Below, one piece after another: positions 1 to 4,581 of a stretch of 5,077 bases of DNA. A model generated the notes under the pieces. That model saw only the letters and a program-made list of their open reading frames with translations, was not told the origin of the DNA and made no database searches. The stretch spans positions 1 through 5,077 of the forward strand of contig CAMFEN010000105.1 of the NCBI GenBank assembly GCA_945949375.1, given 5' to 3'. The stretch comes from an uncultured Bacteroidales bacterium. GTDB taxonomy: Bacteria > Bacteroidota > Bacteroidia > Bacteroidales > Paludibacteraceae. Both the position numbers and the translations under genes were made by a program. The number at the start of each line of letters is the position of its first letter. The first letter of the stretch is position 1.

Positions 1-1292
1 ACCGCGACCACAACAAGCAGCAACTGCTTTCTTGCAACCCTAAATCCACCGTCGTCAGCCCGCTCTATACAGAAGAGTCGAAGGAGTATTTTATTGATTT
101 CCAACTCTTTGATGATTGGCAGTGGCTGTCCGATAACCGCTTTATCGTGCTCTCGGAGCGCAACGGCTGGCGCAGTGCCTATCTCTATTCTGCGCAGGGA
201 AAGATGCTCCGTCAGCTCACCGAAGAAGGCGTTGACCTGACCGCTATCTACGGCTACGATGAGCAGAATGGCATGCTCTACTACCAGCAGGCGACCACGC
301 CGCTCACGCGACAGGGCATGGCACTGAACCTGAAGAAAGGCACTACCACCGCGCTCACCCCCGACGATGGCATGCACAGCCTCGCTTTCTCGGCGGATTA
401 TCGGTGTATGATCGATTGCTATCAATCGCTTACCACGCCCCTGCGCTATACCTTATATATAGTCAATCCGAAAACCGCTGCAGTTACACAGAAGCGTTTG
501 GTGAAGGACAACGCCGCAGTGGCGGAGGCATGGAAGGCGGCAGGCTTGCCCGAAGTGGAGTTTGTAAAGACCGACGCAGGGCTCAACGGTTTTATCATCA
601 AGCCAAAGGGCTTTGAGGCGGGGAGAAAATACCCCGTGGTGATGGTGCAGTACAGCGGTCCTGCGAGCCAAATGGTGCTCAACCGCTGGCGCAAGCGCTG
701 GGAGTATTACCTCGCCGAGCAGGGCTATGTGGTGGCGTGCTTCGACCCGCGAGGGACTGACTGCCGCGGACGCGCTTTCCGTAATGCTTCGTATAGGCAG
801 TTGGGCAAAGTGGAGGCGGAAGACCAAATTGCTGCGGCGCACTATATGCAGTCGCTGTCCTACGTGGACAAAGACCGACTCTGCCTCTGGGGATGGAGTT
901 ACGGTGGCTATCAAACGCTTCGCACGATGTCCTGCGCTGATAGCCCATTCAAATGCGGCATAGCCGTGGCACCCGTTACCGACTGGCAACTATACGATGC
1001 TGCTTACACCGAGCGCTATATGCGTCGCCCGCAGGTGAACGAGTTCGGCTACGCCGAGAGCAGCCTGCTGCCGCGGGCGAAAGACCTGAAAGGCAACCTG
1101 CTATTGGTGCATGGATTGGCGGACGACAACGTACATCCCGAGCATAGTTTGCAGTATATCAACGCCTTGGTGGAAGCCGGAAAGCAGTTTGACCTGCAAC
1201 TATACCCCTACGACAACCACTTCTTGAAGAAAGGCAACAACTACCCCCACCTCCACCGCCGCTTCATGCGCTTCCTGCGTGAGAGGCTGTGA
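1..1292 (+). CDS. Dipeptidyl-peptidase IV-type S9 serine peptidase, C-terminal part (5' end outside window)
   Basis: The reading frame is open from the window edge (first full codon at 3) to TGA at 1290-1292, giving 429 visible residues; full DPP IV proteins have roughly 700-750, so about 300 N-terminal residues are missing. The first ~175 visible residues are the end of the beta-propeller domain; the rest is the alpha/beta-hydrolase domain. The catalytic triad is complete: Ser in GWSYGG (codon 897-899), Asp in HGLADDNVH (1122-1124) and His in YDNHF (1218-1220). The oxyanion Tyr in QYSGPASQ (651-653) and the stretches EAEDQIAAA and FKCGIAVAPVTDW closely match human DPP4 as I remember it. Such enzymes remove X-Pro (or X-Ala) dipeptides from peptide N-termini; in Bacteroidales they are exported and help peptide feeding. 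The Glu pair that binds the substrate amino terminus lies outside the window, so DPP IV versus prolyl tripeptidyl peptidase cannot be settled. GTG at 147 is an internal codon, not the start. Confidence 0.93.
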   Translation, partial: RDHNKQQLLSCNPKSTVVSPLYTEESKEYFIDFQLFDDWQWLSDNRFIVLSERNGWRSAYLYSAQGKMLRQLTEEGVDLTAIYGYDEQNGMLYYQQATTPLTRQGMALNLKKGTTTALTPDDGMHSLAFSADYRCMIDCYQSLTTPLRYTLYIVNPKTAAVTQKRLVKDNAAVAEAWKAAGLPEVEFVKTDAGLNGFIIKPKGFEAGRKYPVVMVQYSGPASQMVLNRWRKRWEYYLAEQGYVVACFDPRGTDCRGRAFRNASYRQLGKVEAEDQIAAAHYMQSLSYVDKDRLCLWGWSYGGYQTLRTMSCADSPFKCGIAVAPVTDWQLYDAAYTERYMRRPQVNEFGYAESSLLPRAKDLKGNLLLVHGLADDNVHPEHSLQYINALVEAGKQFDLQLYPYDNHFLKKGNNYPHLHRRFMRFLRERL

Positions 1293-1294
1293 GA

Positions 1295-1333
1295 AATGTC
1301 CGGGTGCGCCCCGACGGGTCGGGTGCAGTCGGG
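1295..1333 (+). repeat. Short REP-like GC-rich element with hairpin after the DPP IV gene
   Basis: This element begins three bases after the TGA of the peptidase gene. Its first 15 bases (1295-1309, AATGTCCGGGTGCGC) are identical to 4173-4187, which lies at the stop of the regulator gene. The following sequence differs from that copy but again forms a hairpin: CCCGA (1310-1314), loop CGGG, TCGGG (1319-1323). An alternative pairing is CCCGAC (1310-1315) with GTCGGG (1328-1333). No T-run follows, so it is at best a weak or rho-assisted terminator or an mRNA 3'-end stabiliser. Membership of a repeat family is inferred from just this one related locus in the window. Confidence 0.55.
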
Positions 1334-1361
1334 CAATAATTAACATTAAAATAACAATACC

Positions 1362-2603
1362 ATGTCAAAACAATCAACCAATCGCAACATCCTCCCTATC
1401 GCGGTGATGTTTCTCCTGTTCTTTATGATTGCCTTTGTTACGAACTTTGCGGGTTCGATGGGCGTCATTGTGAAAAATCAGTTTGGTGCCAGCAACGCTA
1501 TGTCGCAGTTGGGTACATTAGCGAACTTCATCGCTTATGCGGTGTTGGGTGTGCCTGCCGGCAATATCCTAAAGCGCAAGGGGTATAAGTTCACGTCTCT
1601 CTTGGCAGCCGCAGTGGGTTTTGTAGGCGTAGGCATACAGTGGCTGAGTGGTCCGGCAGAGAGTTTCGGCGTGTATGTGCTGGGTGCTTTCATCGCGGGT
1701 ATGAGTATGTGCTTGCTCAATGTGGTAGTAAACCCCATGCTGAACACCCTCGGCGGTGGTGGAAAGCGCGGTAACCAGCTCGTGCAGTTTGGTGGGTCGA
1801 TGAACTCTATCGGTGGCACGATTGCACCTATTCTCTTGGGGTACCTCATTGGTGGCGAGGCAGCGAAAGCGAGCGTGGGTGATGCAGCACCTGCTATGCT
1901 GATTGCAATGGCTATCTTCCTTTTGGCATTTGTGATTATCTTCTTTACGAAAATCCCTGAACCGCACTTGGAGACGGGCGAGGCGAAGAAAGATGCGCAT
2001 AGTCCGCTCTCGTTCCGCCATTTCGTGCTGGGTGCAGTGGCTATCTTCTGCTACGTTGGAGTGGAGGTAGGTATCCCGAATACGGCTAACCTCTATATGT
2101 CGAACAACCCCGTTGTAGGTCCTGCCATCGCGGGGACAGTGGTGGGTCTCTACTGGCTGATGATGATGTGCGGTCGTCTGTTAGGCGGCGCAGTGGGCGG
2201 CAAAGTGAGCAGCAAAGCAATGTTGTCCGTGGCTTCGGCGATAGCCATTGTGCTCTTGCTCTGCGTGATGTTCTTCCCCGAGACATGGGTGATTACTTTC
2301 AAGGGCGTAGAATTACCTGTGAGCATGATTATGATGTTCTGCAGCGGTCTGTGTACCAGCGTGATGTGGGGCGCTATCTTCAATCTTTCTGCCGAGGGAT
2401 TGGGTAAGTACACACCGGCAGCGAGCGGTATTTTCATGGCATTGGTATGCGGTGGCGGTATCCTGCCTTTCTTCCAAAACCTTTTGGCAGACCATACCTC
2501 TTACCTGCTTTCGTATATCGTGCCTATCGTGGCTCTGGCATATATCTTCTACTATGCGCTTTGGGGCAGCAAGAATGTGAACCAAGACATCCCGACAGAA
2601 TAA
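1362..2603 (+). CDS. MFS sugar permease, FucP/GluP-like (FHS family)
   Basis: This is a 413-residue inner-membrane transporter with about 12 hydrophobic segments (roughly residues 11-33, 47-68, 77-96, 102-128, 143-164, 178-196, 219-239, 255-276, 285-305, 318-342, 353-373, 381-400) and a cytoplasmic loop at 197-217, the usual MFS layout and length. Family signs are PAGNILKRKGYK between helices 2 and 3, NPMLNTLG after helix 4 and YVGVEVGIPN in helix 7, which resemble the fucose/glucose/galactose:H+ symporters. It probably imports a monosaccharide from the periplasm; which sugar cannot be read from the sequence. The ATG at 1362 follows an AT-rich leader (1334-1361) with no Shine-Dalgarno and no TAnnTTTG box that I can find, so it may be read from a weak promoter or by read-through from the peptidase gene. 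Its stop overlaps the regulator start, so the two are surely co-transcribed. Acidic residues known in FucP helices 1 and 4 seem absent (see findings). Confidence 0.88.
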   Translation: MSKQSTNRNILPIAVMFLLFFMIAFVTNFAGSMGVIVKNQFGASNAMSQLGTLANFIAYAVLGVPAGNILKRKGYKFTSLLAAAVGFVGVGIQWLSGPAESFGVYVLGAFIAGMSMCLLNVVVNPMLNTLGGGGKRGNQLVQFGGSMNSIGGTIAPILLGYLIGGEAAKASVGDAAPAMLIAMAIFLLAFVIIFFTKIPEPHLETGEAKKDAHSPLSFRHFVLGAVAIFCYVGVEVGIPNTANLYMSNNPVVGPAIAGTVVGLYWLMMMCGRLLGGAVGGKVSSKAMLSVASAIAIVLLLCVMFFPETWVITFKGVELPVSMIMMFCSGLCTSVMWGAIFNLSAEGLGKYTPAASGIFMALVCGGGILPFFQNLLADHTSYLLSYIVPIVALAYIFYYALWGSKNVNQDIPTE

Positions 2604-2605
2604 TG
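2601..2605 (+). promoter_or_regulatory. TAATG stop/start overlap coupling permease and regulator
   Basis: The permease stop TAA (2601-2603) shares its last base with the regulator ATG (2603-2605). This one-base overlap usually means that ribosomes ending the first gene start the second, keeping permease and sensor in a fixed ratio. It also supports 2603 as the regulator start: the frame stays open upstream to 2447, but that part lies wholly inside the permease gene and would put 52 residues before an obvious signal peptide. Confidence 0.8.
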
Positions 2606-4174
2606 TCTCGCCCCGTTTTCTTTCTCCTTTGTGCGGGACTCGTGGGATGCTTGATAGGCTGTTCTTCCCATAGACCTTCTCCGCAGTATCGCATTGGCGT
2701 GAGCCAGTGTTCGGACGATGCATGGCGTCAGCGCATGAACTATGAGTTGCAGCGCGAACTCATCTTCCATCCCGAGTTAAGCCTGCATATTCGTCAGGCA
2801 AGCGATAACAGCGATACACAGTGTCAGCAAATCGACTCTTTCATTGCCGAAAGAGTGGATTTGCTGATTGTCTCTCCCAACGAGGCGGAGGAGGTGAAGC
2901 CCGCTGTGAGCCGCGCTTACGACGCGGGTATTCCCGTGATAGTAGCCGATAGGCAGGTGTCGGGCGAGAAATGGACGGCATTCATCGGGGGCGACAACTA
3001 CGCAGTGGGGCAACTCATGGCGCAGTGGTTGCTCTCTATTGTGCCTGAAGGGCGACCATTGCGTGTGTTGGAGATTCAAGGACTGCCCGGCTCTACGCCG
3101 ATGGTGTGGCGCCACAAAGGCATGATGGATAGTCTGCAAGGGCACCCTGAGGTGCAGATAGTGGCTTCGGCATGCGGCGCATGGTTTCGTGAGAATGCCC
3201 GAGTAGTTACCGACTCGCTGCTTGCCTTGTATCCCAATGTAGATGCCATTGTTGCGCAGAACGACCAAATGGCTATCGGCGCATACGAAGCGATTCAACA
3301 TCTTAAGGGAAGGGTTAAAAAGGAAGCGTCTGTCCACTCTCTCAACACCACAGCAAACAAAGATATAAAAATCATGGGCGTGGATGGTATTGTTGATGAG
3401 GGTGGTGGCGTGGAGGCACTGCTCAACAAAGAGATAGACATGACTGCCACCTATCCCAGTCGCGGCGATTTGGTGATACAGACGGCGGTGAAGATACTGC
3501 ACGGAGAGCCTTTTGAGCGGGAGGTGGTACTACCTACTGTGCTGATAGACCGCGATGCTGCCTTTCCTATGCAGCAGATTGCGGACGAGATAGATAGGCA
3601 GATAGCGGTGTCGGAAGAGCTGGAGAGCCGATACAACAGATTATGGGACACAGCCCGCGCCCAGCGTATTGCGCTTATCTTATTGGTCTTTTTCCTATTG
3701 CTGCTGGTGGTGTTGGCGGTGGTGCTCTATCGTGTGTATCGTTACTCCCTGCGTGTCAAGCGTGAGCGGGAGGAGCATGCCCGTATCGTAGCCCAACAGC
3801 AGAAGCAGTTAGAGGACATGACGGCGGCATTGGAGCGAACGAAGGCTGAGCAGTCGGTGGACGAACGCTTTGTAGAGCAACTGCAGAACACTATAGAACG
3901 CCATCTCAACGATTCGGAGTTTAGTGTAGAATCGCTGAGTGAGGAGATGAATATGAGCCGTGCGCAACTCTTCCGCAAAACGAAAACGCTGATGGGCGTT
4001 TCCCCTGTGGAGTTAATACGCCATATCCGCCTAAGAAAGGCAAAGCAGATGTTGCTCAATACCGACATGACTATTCAGCAGGTGGCGTATTCCGTGGGCT
4101 TCACTTCCCCCTCTTATTTCTCGAAGTGCTACCGCGAATTATTCGGCTCGCTTCCCACAGCAAGGGGTAAATAA
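2603..4174 (+). CDS. Membrane-spanning one-component regulator: periplasmic sugar-binding domain plus AraC-type DNA-binding domain
   Basis: The 523-residue protein has five parts. Residues 1-20 form a signal peptide ending in a lipobox-like LIGC (Cys20, then SS). Residues ~29-330 are a LacI/ribose-binding-protein-like periplasmic domain (Peripla_BP_4 type), with IGVSQCSDDAWRQ at its start, VDLLIVSPNEAEEV, GIPVIVADRQV, FIGGDNYAVGQ, VDAIVAQNDQMAIGAYEA and IKIMGVDGI. Residues ~356-378 are one transmembrane helix followed by basic residues. Residues ~384-416 are a likely coiled coil. Residues ~421-520 are an AraC/HTH_18 domain, with the first helix-turn-helix around SVESLSEEMNMSRAQLFRK and the second around MTIQQVAYSVGFTSPSYFSK. 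No histidine kinase or receiver domain is present, unlike hybrid two-component regulators with similar sensors. I infer that it senses a sugar in the periplasm and directly controls transcription, probably of the downstream susC-like gene and possibly its own operon. Residues ~236-256 (KGRVKKEASV and following) look like a loop insertion relative to typical family members. Confidence 0.9.
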   Translation: MSRPVFFLLCAGLVGCLIGCSSHRPSPQYRIGVSQCSDDAWRQRMNYELQRELIFHPELSLHIRQASDNSDTQCQQIDSFIAERVDLLIVSPNEAEEVKPAVSRAYDAGIPVIVADRQVSGEKWTAFIGGDNYAVGQLMAQWLLSIVPEGRPLRVLEIQGLPGSTPMVWRHKGMMDSLQGHPEVQIVASACGAWFRENARVVTDSLLALYPNVDAIVAQNDQMAIGAYEAIQHLKGRVKKEASVHSLNTTANKDIKIMGVDGIVDEGGGVEALLNKEIDMTATYPSRGDLVIQTAVKILHGEPFEREVVLPTVLIDRDAAFPMQQIADEIDRQIAVSEELESRYNRLWDTARAQRIALILLVFFLLLLVVLAVVLYRVYRYSLRVKREREEHARIVAQQQKQLEDMTAALERTKAEQSVDERFVEQLQNTIERHLNDSEFSVESLSEEMNMSRAQLFRKTKTLMGVSPVELIRHIRLRKAKQMLLNTDMTIQQVAYSVGFTSPSYFSKCYRELFGSLPTARGK

Positions 4175-4185
4175 TGTCCGGGTGC

Positions 4186-4209
4186 GCAGGCGTCCCCGCC
4201 TGCTTTTTT
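4186..4209 (+). terminator. Rho-independent terminator of the permease-regulator operon
   Basis: A perfect 7-bp GC-rich stem, GCAGGCG (4186-4192) with CGCCTGC (4197-4203) and tetraloop TCCC, is followed at once by six T (4204-4209). It lies 12 bases after the regulator stop, where a terminator is expected. The stem is the hairpin of the first repeat unit, so the element seems to supply the terminator. The second copy of the same stem (4220-4237) is followed by TGTCAG and has no T-run. Confidence 0.75.
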
Positions 4210-4237
4210 GCCCGGGTGCGCAGGCGTCCCCGCCTGC
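4209..4237 (+). repeat. Second + strand REP-like unit
   Basis: TGCC followed by the same head and hairpin as the first unit at 4175-4203; the two differ in one base over 29 (C at 4211 against T at 4177). The stem is 4220-4226 with 4231-4237. It starts inside the T-run and final bases of the terminator, so the units sit head-to-tail at a 34-base interval. Confidence 0.7.
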
Positions 4238-4261
4238 TGTCAGAAGTTAGACTGCATAGCA

Positions 4262-4302
4262 TCAAACAGCGCAGCGGTCAAACCTCAAACAGCGTAGCGG
4301 TC
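4262..4302 (+). repeat. Two 18-bp tandem direct repeats inside the inverted-repeat element
   Basis: TCAAACAGCGCAGCGGTC (4262-4279) recurs as TCAAACAGCGTAGCGGTC (4285-4302), 17 of 18 bases equal, 23 bases apart from start to start. A partial echo, GGCGGTC, follows at 4314-4320. The spacing is about two helical turns, which would suit a protein binding one face, but the pair may simply be part of the repeat family's interior. No reading frame runs usefully through it. Confidence 0.6.
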
Positions 4303-4325
4303 GTTCAGCCGAAGGCGGTCTGACT

Positions 4326-4354
4326 ACAGACGAGGACGCCTGCGCACCCGGGCA
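4326..4354 (-). repeat. Third REP-like unit, inverted
   Basis: On the minus strand this reads TGCCCGGGTGCGCAGGCGTCC and then TCGTCTGT, i.e. the same head with a diverged second stem arm. GCAGGCG (complement of 4337-4343) can still pair along its full 7 bases with CGTCTGT (complement of 4326-4332) if two G-U pairs are allowed, with loop TCCT. The fourth unit (minus strand, 4361-4376) stops after the head and lacks the hairpin arm. Confidence 0.6.
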
Positions 4355-4378
4355 AAACCCCCTGCGCACCCGGGCATT

Positions 4379-4536
4379 TACGATTTCAACGCAAATAAAA
4401 ACAGCTATGCAACTTACAACAAAACATAAGTTGCTGAAACTATAAGAAACATTGCAAGGCGCAATTTCTTTTTGTTTAAGAAGCAAATGTGCTATATGTT
4501 GCAACATTTGTTATAGTTCGTTTGCAAATAAAACAC
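4379..4536 (+). promoter_or_regulatory. AT-rich control region with several inverted repeats upstream of the susC-like gene
   Basis: After the GC-rich repeat the composition turns sharply AT-rich. Three symmetric motifs stand out. GCAACTTA (4409-4416) and TAAGTTGC (4427-4434) form a perfect 8-bp inverted repeat with a 10-base spacer. AAGAAA-(CA)-TTGC (4444-4455) and GCAATTTCTT (4461-4470) form a 10-bp imperfect one, followed by a T-rich run. ATGTTGCAACAT (4496-4507) is a 12-bp perfect palindrome, set within CAAATGT (4484-4490)/ACATTTG (4504-4510). TTGC/GCAA recurs in all three, and GAAAC occurs at 4436-4440 and 4446-4450, ten bases apart. They are candidate operator sites for the AraC-type regulator encoded just upstream; that link is inference. 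No credible gene lies here. Confidence 0.5.
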
Positions 4537-4544
4537 TATCTTTG
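4537..4544 (+). promoter_or_regulatory. Bacteroidetes-type -7 promoter box for the susC-like gene
   Basis: TATCTTTG fits the Bacteroidetes -7 consensus TAnnTTTG exactly and continues as TATCTTTGC. Transcription would start near 4550, giving a leader of about 30 bases before the ATG at 4582. The -33 element is not clear: TTTG at 4521-4524 is only 12 bases upstream of the box (about 19 is usual), TTCG at 4517-4520 is 16 away and TTTG at 4507-4510 is 26 away. A weak -33 would fit a promoter that needs an activator. Confidence 0.65.
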
Positions 4545-4581
4545 CAGCCGAAACCTCAAGACATATCTACACCACTACACC

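Larger units (their letters stand above)
4173..4378. repeat. Nested inverted-repeat element built of four REP-like units
   Basis: The core CCGGGTGCGCAGG occurs four times: on the + strand at 4178-4190 and 4212-4224, and inverted at 4339-4351 and 4361-4373. The inner pair forms a perfect 24-bp inverted repeat (4206-4229 with 4334-4357) around a 104-base interior. The outer pair matches 17 of 18 bases (4173-4190 with 4361-4378). The two + units share 26 identical bases (4178-4203 and 4212-4237) and each carries a hairpin GCAGGCG-TCCC-CGCCTGC. The interior holds an 18-bp tandem direct repeat and small hairpins such as GTCTG-ACTA-CAGAC (4318-4331). No protein is encoded and I see no direct target-site duplication. 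It could be a REP cluster of the kind moved by RAYT transposases, a small non-autonomous element, or a structured intergenic repeat. Confidence 0.8.

Noticed and set aside
147..149. GTG as start of the peptidase
   Set aside because: The same frame continues upstream to the window edge with DPP IV-like propeller sequence (RDHNKQQ, FDDWQWLSDNRF), so this GTG is an internal valine codon.
453..989. Long minus-strand open frame (178 codons) opposite the peptidase gene
   Set aside because: It is antisense to a strongly conserved hydrolase domain with an intact catalytic triad; its translation is His/Arg-rich and without family features, as expected for a shadow of a GC-rich gene.
1334..1361. Promoter for the permease in the AT-rich leader
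   Set aside because: No TAnnTTTG box or spaced TTTG is present in the gap; A/T-richness just before the ATG is normal for Bacteroidetes leaders.
2447..2602. Upstream extension of the regulator by 52 residues
   Set aside because: The extension lies wholly within the permease gene and would bury the signal peptide; ATG 2603 with its TAATG overlap is the natural start.
2777..3502. Minus-strand open frame of 241 codons opposite the regulator
   Set aside because: The + strand frame carries clear sugar-binding-domain motifs; the antisense product is rich in His, Cys and Arg with no recognisable motif.
4173..4378. CRISPR array or integron attC site
   Set aside because: There are only four units, in two orientations with unequal spacing and no spacer set; no integrase or Cas gene is nearby and the attC core sites are not seen.
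4168..4380. Target-site duplication of a MITE
   Set aside because: The bases just outside (TAAAT on the left, ATTTA on the right) are inverted, not direct, copies, so they do not support a transposition duplication.
4262..4507. Minus-strand open frame of 81 codons across the intergenic region
   Set aside because: It covers the repeat element and the susC control region, shows no recognisable domain, has a Cys- and Arg-rich composition set by the repeats, and no promoter or leader for it is visible.
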